Shown piece by piece: positions 9,424-17,630 of a stretch of DNA of 64,000 bases (its first letter is position 1; every line of letters starts with the position of its first letter). Below the pieces are notes generated by a model, which saw nothing but the letters and a program-made list of their open reading frames with translations, did not search any database and was not told the DNA's origin. The stretch lies in NCBI GenBank assembly GCA_944323685.1, contig CALUTJ010000005.1:57534-121533 (forward strand), in the 5' to 3' direction. The position numbers were made by a program, and so were the translations under genes. This stretch comes from Candidatus Gastranaerophilales bacterium (lineage in GTDB: Bacteria; Cyanobacteriota; Vampirovibrionia; Gastranaerophilales; Gastranaerophilaceae).

Positions 9424-9600
9424 ATCTAATCTAGTGTCGCAGTTGCCGTCTCGAGCCTTCGAGCCGTCACCGCTCACCTTTGCCTTCTTTTTCGGCTGAA
9501 CTGTGGTGAAGCCTGAAAAATGGCTTCACTATGTGAACAATGTGACACTCCAAAAATTCGTGCACGTCGCTTTGCTCCTTATCACGAATTTTTCTCGGAC
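9424..9600 (+). repeat. Interspersed intergenic repeat, copy B (long form)
   Basis: About 177 bp, from ATCTAATCTAG to TTTTCTCGGAC. It includes the central module whose GTGAAGCC / GGCTTCAC arms form a perfect 8-bp hairpin. It ends 3 bases before the stop codon of the response-regulator gene, which reads toward it, so it is effectively that gene's 3' untranslated region. Confidence 0.92.
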
Positions 9601-9603
9601 AAT

Positions 9604-10254
9604 TTACACAAGCTTTTCTTTTATCGCAAGAATTGCAGCCTGTGTTCTGTCTTCTACACAGAGTTTTTGCAGAATATTTTTAAGATGATTTTTTACGGTA
9701 TGAATAGACAGTATCAATTCGTCAGCTATTTCTTTATTAGATTTCCCTGCGGCAACGAGTTTTAATATGTCTTTTTCTCTTGAGGTAAGGTCAAAATCAT
9801 ATGAGCATGTTTCCTGTAATTGTGTATCTAGTGTATTTGACTGCATTATCTCAAGTATAAATTGTGCAATAGCGGGATCAATCCACATAGCACCGTTGAG
9901 CACGGAGCGGATTACAATGACAAGTTCATCAAGTTTTATATTTTTCAAACAGTAAGCATTTGCACCGGATTTAAAAGCAGAAAGCACAAGTTTTTTTTCG
10001 CTGAAAGAAGTAAGCATAATTACTTTTGCGTCCGGCAGAATATTTTTTATATGCAAAGTCGCATCAATTCCGTTCATAACCGGCATTGAAATATCCATAA
10101 GTATAACGTCCGGTTTGTGACCGGATTTTATGTAATTCAGTGCAGACTGACCGTTTTCAGCTTCAGAAATCACTACATCTTGCAATTTTATTTTTAATCC
10201 GTAAGCCGTAGTTTTTCTTGTATGGATATAATCTTCAACTATTAAAATTTCCAT
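9604..10254 (-). CDS. Response regulator, NarL/FixJ type
   Basis: 216 aa. The N-terminal receiver domain has the phospho-acceptor Asp54 in VILMDISMPVMNG, with Thr and Lys near MLTSFSEKK. The C-terminal 60 residues are a LuxR-type helix-turn-helix (LTSREKDILKLVAAGKSNKE, then a recognition helix with HTVKNHL). It is a DNA-binding partner of the histidine kinase encoded just upstream: the kinase stop and this ATG overlap by one base (TAATG), so translation is probably coupled. Target genes cannot be told from the sequence. Confidence 0.93.
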   Translation of the reverse strand: MEILIVEDYIHTRKTTAYGLKIKLQDVVISEAENGQSALNYIKSGHKPDVILMDISMPVMNGIDATLHIKNILPDAKVIMLTSFSEKKLVLSAFKSGANAYCLKNIKLDELVIVIRSVLNGAMWIDPAIAQFILEIMQSNTLDTQLQETCSYDFDLTSREKDILKLVAAGKSNKEIADELILSIHTVKNHLKNILQKLCVEDRTQAAILAIKEKLV

Positions 10255-11840
10255 TATTTTCCCTCTTTATTTTGCCTAAGCGGAAGTGTGATTATAAATC
10301 TGGTGAATTTATTTAGCTCGCTTTGGGCAGTTATTGAACCGTGATGAAGATTTATTAGCTGCTGGCAAACACTAAGCCCAAAACCTGCGCCTAATTTGCG
10401 TTCGAGACTTTTGCCGGAATAGTATCTGTCAAAGATAAATTTTAAATCCTCCGGAGCAATTCCGTTGCCGTTATCTTCTATTGTGATTATTACATCATTA
10501 TCATTGTAGTGAGCATTTATTTTTATACAGTCGTTTTGAGAAGTGTTTTCTATTGCATTTGATAATAAATTCATAAAAACTCTGGTGAGGTGGAATTTGT
10601 CGCCGTCAATTGTTGTACCGCCCTTATAAATATTGTTTTCAAATTTTATATGTTTTTCTTCAATAAGCGGTTTTAGGCGTTCTTCGCAGTCTTGCGTTAT
10701 TTCATAGATATCAACCTTTTCTATATTTAATTTAAAGTTCTGTGAATCAAAACTGTATGATTCCAGAATCAAATTCACCATCTTTAAAAGATGCTCGTTA
10801 TTTTTGGCAAGACTTTCAGCAAGTTCAAATTCATTTTGAAGCCCTATTTCTTGAAACTTTTGAGAGATTAATTCCAGTGACTGAGCCTGCGAAACCAGCG
10901 GGGTTCTCAAATCATGAGTTAAGTTAGATATAAAACTCTGGCGTAAGTTTTCTTTTGCTTCAAGGTTTTGCGTCATATCATTAAAACTGTTGTAGATATT
11001 TTGTATAAGCTCTTGATTGCTTTTGGTTGTTAACCTGAATTTAAAATTCCCCTTTTTTATTTCTTTTGTTGCGTTAGAAAGCGCCATAACCGGCAGTACA
11101 AATATTCTGTTAATTATCAAACCGATAACAAAGCTGGATACAATACCGACAAGCAATATAAACATGCCTGTTATAATGTTATCCGTATAAAGCCTGTTCG
11201 GACGCATTGCTATGGAAATAAAGATATAACTTATTATTTTCCCGTCATTATTTTTAATTTCAAAAACATTCATCCTCGGGGTAGGTTTAAGATTAAAAAT
11301 TCTTTCTATTATTAAAGAAGTTTTATCCAAAAATTGAGTTGACATAGGGTCTATAGCAATATTTTCAGGCAGAGAAGTCTGGTTCTTATCAAATTTGACT
11401 TCTATATTGTAAGGGCCTGCGGGGCGAATTTCTTGTAAATTCAGAGGTTTACATATTTTTATACTGTTTTTGTTATGTTCAACAGGCAAAATTGTACAGG
11501 AACACAAGGAATTGTTATTTTTTTCATAAAAAGATACCGGCTGTAATACATCAATATCTACTATTTCTACCGAATAGCCTTTTAATAATTTTTTTATTAT
11601 ATTAATTTGCTGTGGAGTTTTTGGGGTAAAATACAATTTTTTCTGGATTTCGCCCTCCTGAATCACAAGATTATTATTCAGATTCTGTTCGAGCTTTGCC
11701 ATACCGTTTGTCAGACCTGTTTTAGACATAATAGTCTGAATTTTTTTCATTTGTGAATTGTTCCACAAAAACAGTATCACAAGCGGTAATATTGCCGTGA
11801 TTAAAAAAACTATAAAAAAGTATTTTGCAAACTTAAACAT
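10254..11840 (-). CDS. Membrane sensor histidine kinase
   Basis: 528 aa. It has a membrane helix at residues about 7-27, a sensor region of about 190 residues presumably outside the cytoplasm, and a second helix at about 222-245. A HAMP-like linker and then a HisKA domain follow, with the phospho-acceptor His309 in SNLTHDLRTPL. The ATPase domain shows the N box (MNLLSNAIEN), G1 (EDNGNGIAPEDL) and G2 (GAGFGLSVCQQL). It should autophosphorylate and pass the phosphate to the response regulator encoded next. No known sensor domain is recognised in the extracytoplasmic part, so the signal is unknown. The two genes form an operon on the minus strand. Confidence 0.93.
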   Translation of the reverse strand: MFKFAKYFFIVFLITAILPLVILFLWNNSQMKKIQTIMSKTGLTNGMAKLEQNLNNNLVIQEGEIQKKLYFTPKTPQQINIIKKLLKGYSVEIVDIDVLQPVSFYEKNNNSLCSCTILPVEHNKNSIKICKPLNLQEIRPAGPYNIEVKFDKNQTSLPENIAIDPMSTQFLDKTSLIIERIFNLKPTPRMNVFEIKNNDGKIISYIFISIAMRPNRLYTDNIITGMFILLVGIVSSFVIGLIINRIFVLPVMALSNATKEIKKGNFKFRLTTKSNQELIQNIYNSFNDMTQNLEAKENLRQSFISNLTHDLRTPLVSQAQSLELISQKFQEIGLQNEFELAESLAKNNEHLLKMVNLILESYSFDSQNFKLNIEKVDIYEITQDCEERLKPLIEEKHIKFENNIYKGGTTIDGDKFHLTRVFMNLLSNAIENTSQNDCIKINAHYNDNDVIITIEDNGNGIAPEDLKFIFDRYYSGKSLERKLGAGFGLSVCQQLINLHHGSITAQSELNKFTRFIITLPLRQNKEGK

Positions 11841-11936
11841 ACTGCCTATTAATCCGAAAACAATAATATCATTTATTATTTGCTTTTAAAATGATTCTCG
11901 GGAGCTATGTTCACTTAAAATCTTGCTATAGGCAGT

Positions 11937-12269
11937 TTATTTTTGATATTTTTTTTGAAAATTAAATCTGTTAACTTTAATCTCTTTGATTAATTCATTA
12001 AGTTTGTCTATTTCATATTCAATACGCATAATTCTTTCACACCAAAAATCCTGCCGTCCTGGGCGTTTTTCTTTATTCAATATATTATACAAATTGTACA
12101 GTTCACATTCAAATGCACTGATTTTAGATTCATACTCTGCAATTTGTTTTTTTTCATAATCGTTTAATTCTAAAAGTACGCCTTTGTAGTCTTTGAGGGG
12201 ACGTAAATTTCTGCCTTCCAAGTTTGCTGATGCAGTTTTAATAACTATACCTGTTTTTTTTATATTCAT
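11937..12269 (-). CDS. Hypothetical coiled-coil protein (110 aa)
   Basis: A basic N-terminus (MNIKKTGIVIKTASANLEGR) is followed by a long predicted coiled coil at residues about 35-100, rich in Glu, Lys, Leu and Ile. No signal peptide, membrane helix or family motif is seen. It could share a transcript with the kinase operon (96-base gap) or be independent. The roughly 160-base AT-rich gap upstream separates it from the divergent 116-aa gene. Confidence 0.6.
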   Translation of the reverse strand: MNIKKTGIVIKTASANLEGRNLRPLKDYKGVLLELNDYEKKQIAEYESKISAFECELYNLYNILNKEKRPGRQDFWCERIMRIEYEIDKLNELIKEIKVNRFNFQKKYQK

Positions 12270-12429
12270 ATTTTGACCTCTGAATACCTAAAATATCGTA
12301 AAAAACTTTTTTGCCTCAATTGAATATATTTCTATAGATAATTTGAAATAATTTTACAATTCTTAAAAAAATAGCAAAAATATTTATGAGAAGCTTTAAA
12401 ATATAATAAATGCAACCCAAGGAGAATAT

Positions 12430-12780
12430 ATGGCAACTAACGTATCGTTTGGCTCTAAAGTTATACTACCCGTCAATAACGGTGTTTCTGTCATTGATTG
12501 CTGCAGCGAGAAAGATATTGAACTTGTTAATAAAGAAATCAAAAGACTCGAAAATGACGGCAGAGATGATATTGTTTCCATTTATGTCGTAGATCCTAAT
12601 TATCGTGTGGAAATGCCTAGCCTTGCAATGAGAGTTTACCGCAAAGAAGACGGCGTTTTAAAAATGGGGAAATCAGACAGCTCAGTTATCCTTGAAGATT
12701 TGCCAAAACGTTATGAAGAAGCCTGCAAAAACTTAAAACCCGTAAAAAAAGATACTATTGTAAACGATTATCTTGCATAA
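12430..12780 (+). CDS. Hypothetical protein (116 aa)
   Basis: It has an AAGGAG ribosome site and a TATAAT at 12402-12407. The product begins MATNVSFGSKVILPV and is a compact, mixed alpha/beta soluble protein with no membrane part. I recognise no family. The early VSFGS resembles the short [S/N]F[K/S/G][A/G] motif near the start of several other unknown proteins in this window. The tRNA-Glu gene starts 45 bases after the stop. Confidence 0.65.
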   Translation: MATNVSFGSKVILPVNNGVSVIDCCSEKDIELVNKEIKRLENDGRDDIVSIYVVDPNYRVEMPSLAMRVYRKEDGVLKMGKSDSSVILEDLPKRYEEACKNLKPVKKDTIVNDYLA

Positions 12781-12824
12781 AAATTTTTAGTGCTATACTT
12801 GTGTTGTAAAAATAGTTTCCCTAC

Positions 12825-12896
12825 AGCGGCATCGTCTAGGGGTCAGGATAGCAGATTCTCATTCTGTTGACACGGGTTCAAATCCCGTTGCCGCCG
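12825..12896 (+). tRNA. tRNA-Glu (anticodon CUC)
   Basis: The anticodon stem GCAGA / TCTGT holds the loop TTCTCAT, giving anticodon CUC, which reads GAG (Glu). The T arm is ACGGG TTCAAAT CCCGT and the D arm starts GTCTAG, as in bacterial tRNA-Glu. CCA is not encoded. Six acceptor pairs are perfect (GCGGCA / TGCCGC), but pair 1-72 would be A with C, which is unusual. Confidence 0.9.
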
Positions 12897-12906
12897 AACT
12901 TACGAT

Positions 12907-12946
12907 GTAACAAAAATTACGAGGCTTGTGCCTCGTTTTTTGTTAC
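12907..12946 (+). terminator. Terminator after tRNA-Glu
   Basis: A long hairpin: outer arms GTAACAAAAA / TTTTTTGTTAC and inner stem CGAGGC / GCCTCG around TTGT, with a T-run inside the right arm. It starts 10 bases after the tRNA. Confidence 0.8.
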
Positions 12947-12949
12947 GAG

Positions 12950-13233
12950 TAAGCATTACCAAAGTGAGTCCGTGACGGTTTCACGAAGGTGAAAGCGGAC
13001 AGGACGACACCAGACGTCTTTTGCAGTTTGAGCCATACTCCGACGGAGTTGGCAAAAACAAAAAAGCATACGGATGTGAAAAATGCCGGTCAAAACGTTG
13101 AGTTTTGCCGGCTTTTTGACACTGGACGACTGCGACGTAAGAGTTTGCGACCGCAAACTCCACAGGAGCAATATAAAATTCAAGCTTAAAGTTTCCGGGG
13201 ATTTTCACGACAAATTTACTTTATGTTTAATAA
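12950..13233 (+). other. Hairpin-rich non-coding stretch
   Basis: No convincing gene here. Several hairpins are visible: ACTCC GAC GGAGT near 13035, a GCCGG...CCGGC stem followed by T's at about 13083-13120, and the perfect GAGTTTGCG AC CGCAAACTC at 13141-13160. Overlapping open frames on both strands lack ribosome sites and recognisable protein features. It may be decayed repeat DNA or an unrecognised structured RNA. Confidence 0.5.
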
Positions 13234-13356
13234 GTCCGAGAAAAATTCGTGATAAGGAGCAAAGGGACGTGAACGAATTTTTGGAGTGACACATTGAAAA
13301 GGTGAGCAGTGACGGCTCGAAGGCTCGAGGCGGCAACTGCGACACTAGATTAGATA
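13234..13356 (-). repeat. Interspersed intergenic repeat, copy C (short form)
   Basis: Reverse orientation, from GTCCGAGAAAAATTCG to CTAGATTAGAT, about 123 bp. Like copy A it lacks the central hairpin module. It ends about 12 bases from the stop codon of the HAD phosphatase gene. Confidence 0.9.
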
Positions 13357-13367
13357 GTTAATGTTGT

Positions 13368-14234
13368 TTAGTTTTTAAAAAAGTAGTCCATACCTTCAAC
13401 AATACCTTTTGTTCCGTTTTGTACAGAAAAATAAATATTGCCGAATTTTTCTTTTAAATCCTTACAAACATTTTTTAAATTCATCACAGAATTATTCAAA
13501 CAAATAAATTTTGACCCGAATTCAGACATCTGCGCCATTGAAATATCATTGTTGTCATTTCCCGCTATAAGTATTTCATTATCAGGAATATTTAGTTTTT
13601 GTTTTATATAATATAATCCTCTAGCTTTGTTAAAAGGCGCAAGAAAAAGCTTTTGATTGTCTGTACCTTCTCCACTATATCCGCACAATACTTTGATATC
13701 TTTTTGAGCAAGAAAATTGAGAACATCTTTTCTAAGTCTTTTTAAATCAGTTTGTGCAGAAACATTATATTTTAAAACCAAAGTATTTTCTTCATCATTA
13801 TCTATCCTTGTCATTTTATTGTTAAAAACCTCAAGACTTAGTATAACTGTTTCCCTGTCAAAATTTGTCACAGAGCAAATACTTTGAGCATAATTAAAAT
13901 CTTTTCTCAATTCATTATCATATTTTGTATATATATTCCCGCCGTTATTTGCAACAAGATAATCAGGCAAGAAACTATCAAAATTCTTTTCTTCAAGATT
14001 TTTTCTCAAACTTTCAAACTCATCGAGGTTTCTGCCTGTTGCAAAAACAACACGGGCATTTCTTTGAGCTGCTATGTTAAAAACTTTTTTAATTTCGTCC
14101 GTACTTCCATCAGCAAGTGTACCGTCTAAATCAAAAACAAACAGGCAAGGAGAGTCGGGGTTTTTAAGCCCGCTGAAAGAAACAGACTTTTGACATACCC
14201 CAAAATCTGCACTCACAAGTTCAGATTCCTTCAT
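13368..14234 (-). CDS. HAD-superfamily sugar-phosphatase-like hydrolase
   Basis: 288 aa from the ATG at 14234. A longer frame to 14294 would need TTG and adds a hydrophobic stretch with no ribosome site, so I prefer the ATG. Motif I is FDLDGTLAD, with nucleophile and acid Asp. Motif IV is AGNDNNDISM, with the metal-binding Asp residues. This is the Cof / sucrose-phosphatase type, which removes phosphate from small sugar phosphates or similar metabolites. The substrate cannot be read from the sequence. The N-terminal 25 residues contain KSVSFSGLKN, the short motif also seen in other proteins here. Confidence 0.82.
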   Translation of the reverse strand: MKESELVSADFGVCQKSVSFSGLKNPDSPCLFVFDLDGTLADGSTDEIKKVFNIAAQRNARVVFATGRNLDEFESLRKNLEEKNFDSFLPDYLVANNGGNIYTKYDNELRKDFNYAQSICSVTNFDRETVILSLEVFNNKMTRIDNDEENTLVLKYNVSAQTDLKRLRKDVLNFLAQKDIKVLCGYSGEGTDNQKLFLAPFNKARGLYYIKQKLNIPDNEILIAGNDNNDISMAQMSEFGSKFICLNNSVMNLKNVCKDLKEKFGNIYFSVQNGTKGIVEGMDYFFKN

Positions 14235-14303
14235 TGTATAATTTCTGTTTGATACAAAATTTATTTTCACAAGAAACTGAAAAACCAAAAACAAAATTCT
14301 TTG

Positions 14304-14663
14304 CTATTTACTCAATTTTTTAGTTTTTTGTTTCGGAGCGGTTAATTGAAAACTGTTTTTTATAATCTCTTCTAAAACCTCTATCGGAGTATCTTCGGGG
14401 TCAGCTTTTATCCAGTGTTTTTTATTCATATGCCATCCGCAGGTAATTGACGGATACTGCATTCTCAAAATTGCCCCGATTTCGGGTTCTGTTTTAACAT
14501 TTATGTATAATTTTTTATCAAGATAAAAAATTAAAGCAAACCATTTATCGTTGCTTTTATGGCGCATAACGCAGATATCTTTATACTCTTCCTTCCCGAA
14601 GGGGTACGTTTCTATTGCATCATCCGAAATTAAACAGCTTTGTATCAATTGTTTTTTATTCAT
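14304..14663 (-). CDS. MmcQ/YjbR family protein
   Basis: 119 aa from the ATG at 14663 (GAGAA five bases upstream); an upstream TTG would add four residues. It matches the MmcQ/YjbR fold: N-terminal helices, TYPFGKE, a central beta sheet (KWFALIFYLDKKLYINVKTE), then YPSITCGWHMNKKHWIKAD. The family has a double-wing, DNA-binding-like fold but no settled function. A terminator separates it from valS, which lies upstream on the same strand. Confidence 0.82.
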   Translation of the reverse strand: MNKKQLIQSCLISDDAIETYPFGKEEYKDICVMRHKSNDKWFALIFYLDKKLYINVKTEPEIGAILRMQYPSITCGWHMNKKHWIKADPEDTPIEVLEEIIKNSFQLTAPKQKTKKLSK

Positions 14664-14687
14664 AATTATTCTCAAATTAAATTAATA

Positions 14688-14722
14688 AAAAACAGAGCCT
14701 GAAGAATTGGCTCTGTTTTTTA
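14688..14722 (-). terminator. Terminator after valS
   Basis: AAAAACAGAGCC / GGCTCTGTTTTT with an intervening loop. Read on the minus strand it follows the valS stop by about 15 bases; it is symmetric enough to act both ways. Confidence 0.8.
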
Positions 14723-14736
14723 TATAATATTCAATC

Positions 14737-17391
14737 CTACTTCAATGTTTCGATAAGCTCTTTTATCGCATTGATTTGTGCAGTCAACTCATCCGCACGG
14801 GCTTGAGTTTCTTCAATCAATTCTTTAGGAGCTTTTTCAACAAAGTTTTTGTTCTTGAGTCTGCCGTCCAAACTCATTTTTTCTTTATTGAGTTTTTCTA
14901 TTTTCTTGTTCTGGCGTGCAATCTCTTCATCAAAGTTAATCAAACCTTCAAGAGGAATTATTATCTTTGAATTGCCCACAACAGCAGAAGCTGATTTTTT
15001 AGGCATTTGAGTATCTTCGCCCTTAAATTCAACGCTTTCGATTCTTGCAAGACGTTTTAAGTAAGGTACAACAGCTTCAAAAATCGGCTTTTCTGCTGCA
15101 CTTGCCAGAACCGTAATATTCATCTGCGCAGAAAGCGGAATATTCAAGCCCTGACGTACGTTTCTTAAAGATTTAATTGTTTCAAAAACAAGTTCCATTT
15201 CTTTGTTTTCCGTTTCAAACACAAATTCTTTTTTGTATGTAGGGAACTCTGCTTTGATGATACCGATTGTTTCTTTCTCTTGCGGAATCAACTGCCAGAT
15301 AGCTTCCGTAATATGCGGCATAATCGGATGAAGCATTCTCAATGACATATCAAGCACATATCTCAATACTCTTTGAGTATTAGCTTTTTGAGTCTCATCC
15401 TGCAATTGGATTTTGGCAATCTCAACATACCAGTCGCAATATTCATTCCAGAAGAAATCATACAACACGTGAGCTGTTTCTCCGATTCTGTATGTTTGGA
15501 TATTTTCATTAACGAGTTTAGCTGTTTCGTTGAGTCTGTGCAGAATCCATCTGTCGGCAATTGTAAGGTTATCTGTGTCAATTGCTTTGTTGTCCACGCC
15601 TTCGAGATTCATAAGAACGAATCTTGAAGCGTTCCAGATTTTGTTTGCAAAGTTTCTGCCGTATTCAAACTTGTCTTCGCTTATTTTTATATCCTGACCG
15701 CCGTATGTACACATTGATGTCATAGTGAATCTCAATGCATCGCAGCCGTATTTGTCGATTACACCTACAGGGTCAACCGTGTTGCCTTTTGACTTAGACA
15801 TTTTTTGACCTTTTTCGTCACGGATTAAACCGTGGATATAAACCGTTGAAAAAGGAGCTTTGCCCGTAAATTCATATCCCATGGTAATCATTCTTGCAAC
15901 CCAGAAGAAAATAATATCAAAGCCTGTCACAAGAGTTGTTGTAGGATAGAATTTTTTGAAATCTTCCGAGTCGGTATTTGGCCAGCCCATTGTAGAAAAC
16001 GGCCACAATCCTGAAGAAAACCACGTATCAAGAACATCGGTTTCCTGAGTATAATTTTGAGGATCAGGGTTTTCTTTAGCAACAACCATCTCACCTGTTT
16101 GATTGTGATAATATGCCGGAATCTGATGTCCCCACCACAATTGACGGGAAATACACCAGTCGCGGATATTTTCCATCCAGCCGAGGTAATTTTTCTCCCA
16201 TTTTTCGGGAACAAATTTGATTTCGCCTGTTTTAACCGCTCTGATAGCAGCTTCTGCAAGCGGTTTCATTTTAACAAACCACTGTTCTGAAAGTAACGGT
16301 TCAATTGTTGTATGGCATCTCTGGCATTTACCTACATTGTGTTCAAGGTCTGTAATTCTTATCAAATCATTGTGATAACGCAGCATGTCAACTGTTTTCT
16401 TACGTGCTTCATCGCGGTCTAAGCCGTGGAGTTCCTGAGGAACTTCCGCACAGGCTTTCATTTTGCCTTCACCATCGATAACCCAGATTGGTTTGAGGTT
16501 ATGGCGTTTAGCAATTTCATAGTCATTCGGGTCGTGAGCAGGAGTAATTTTAAGAGCGCCCGTTCCGAATTTTTTATCAACGTATTCATCCGCAATAATA
16601 GGAATTTCTCTTCCTGTTAAAGGAATAACAACTGTTTTACCGATTAAATCTTTGTATTTATAATCTGTAGGATTAACCGCAATTGCAGCATCGCCGAACA
16701 TTGTTTCCGGTCTTGTTGTGGCGATTACTATAGCGCCCGGTTCATCTTTTAAGGAATAGCTGATTTCCCAGAGGTGGCTTGCTTCGGTTTCGTATTCCGT
16801 TTCAACATCTGAAATAGCAGACTGACAGCGCGGACACCAGTTTACAATATAAGAGCCCTTATAAATTAATCCCTTTTCGTATAATCTTACAAAAACTTCT
16901 TTTACTGCATCAGAACAGCCTTTGTCGAGGGTGAATCTTTCTCTTGAACGGTCAAAAGAAGCACCGAGACGTTTGCACTGGTCTAAGATAGCACTTTTGT
17001 GTTCGTTAGCCCATTCCCAGGTACGTTCTAAAAATTTTTCTCTTCCGAGTTCGTGACGGTTTGTACCTTCTGCTCTTAATTGTTTTTCAACAACATTTTG
17101 AGTTGCAATACCTGCGTGGTCAGTGCCGGGAACCCAGAGAGTTTCGTAACCGGACATTCTGTGATAACGGACTAAAATATCCTGCAAAGTTTCGTCAATA
17201 GCATGTCCCATATGTAATACACCGGTAACGTTCGGCGGCGGAATTACTATAGAAAACGGTTTTTTAGGAGATTTGGCATCAGCTTTAAAGCATTCATTGT
17301 CTTCCCAAAACTTATAAATTCTTTCTTCCGTAGCTTTTGCATCGTATGTAGTCGGCAAATCGCTGAAGTTAACTGTTTTTGTATTTTCCAT
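14737..17391 (-). CDS. valS: Valyl-tRNA synthetase
   Basis: 884 aa from the ATG at 17391, which has GAGG 6 bases upstream; an earlier ATG at 17421 has no such site. Class I synthetase signatures are present: the HIGH-type motif in VTGVLHMGHA and KMSKS in GQKMSKSKGN. The editing domain and a C-terminal coiled coil (last 60 residues, LNKEKMSLDGRLKNKNFVEK) typical of ValRS follow. It attaches valine to tRNA-Val and clears threonyl-tRNA-Val. Length is normal for the family. It is a housekeeping gene that seems to be transcribed alone. Confidence 0.97.
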   Translation of the reverse strand: MENTKTVNFSDLPTTYDAKATEERIYKFWEDNECFKADAKSPKKPFSIVIPPPNVTGVLHMGHAIDETLQDILVRYHRMSGYETLWVPGTDHAGIATQNVVEKQLRAEGTNRHELGREKFLERTWEWANEHKSAILDQCKRLGASFDRSRERFTLDKGCSDAVKEVFVRLYEKGLIYKGSYIVNWCPRCQSAISDVETEYETEASHLWEISYSLKDEPGAIVIATTRPETMFGDAAIAVNPTDYKYKDLIGKTVVIPLTGREIPIIADEYVDKKFGTGALKITPAHDPNDYEIAKRHNLKPIWVIDGEGKMKACAEVPQELHGLDRDEARKKTVDMLRYHNDLIRITDLEHNVGKCQRCHTTIEPLLSEQWFVKMKPLAEAAIRAVKTGEIKFVPEKWEKNYLGWMENIRDWCISRQLWWGHQIPAYYHNQTGEMVVAKENPDPQNYTQETDVLDTWFSSGLWPFSTMGWPNTDSEDFKKFYPTTTLVTGFDIIFFWVARMITMGYEFTGKAPFSTVYIHGLIRDEKGQKMSKSKGNTVDPVGVIDKYGCDALRFTMTSMCTYGGQDIKISEDKFEYGRNFANKIWNASRFVLMNLEGVDNKAIDTDNLTIADRWILHRLNETAKLVNENIQTYRIGETAHVLYDFFWNEYCDWYVEIAKIQLQDETQKANTQRVLRYVLDMSLRMLHPIMPHITEAIWQLIPQEKETIGIIKAEFPTYKKEFVFETENKEMELVFETIKSLRNVRQGLNIPLSAQMNITVLASAAEKPIFEAVVPYLKRLARIESVEFKGEDTQMPKKSASAVVGNSKIIIPLEGLINFDEEIARQNKKIEKLNKEKMSLDGRLKNKNFVEKAPKELIEETQARADELTAQINAIKELIETLK

Positions 17392-17511
17392 TATTGCCTC
17401 TCTCGGGTGTATTTTAATCATTCAATGCCTACAAAATAGCACAAATAAAATTTTTTTTACAGAGCAAAGTTTATTCTAATTCTTATAATTTTATTCAGTC
17501 CATATGTGTAT

Positions 17512-17540
17512 TTGTACAAAAATTATTTTCGTATGATAAT
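17512..17540 (+). promoter_or_regulatory. Promoter of the ADP-forming acetyl-CoA synthetase gene
   Basis: TTGTAC (17512-17517), a 17-base spacer, then GATAAT (17535-17540). This leaves a leader of about 85 bases before the ATG at 17631. Confidence 0.5.
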
Positions 17541-17630
17541 TATAGTGGTGGAAATAAACTTATCGTGATTTTTGAAAAATTAATCGTGAAATTACTAACG
17601 AGGACATAAGTTCAAAAGAAAGGTGAACAC

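Noticed and set aside
12956..13289. Several 66-75 aa open frames on both strands between tRNA-Glu and the HAD gene
   Set aside because: They overlap each other and hairpins, have no ribosome site, and the products look unlike proteins.
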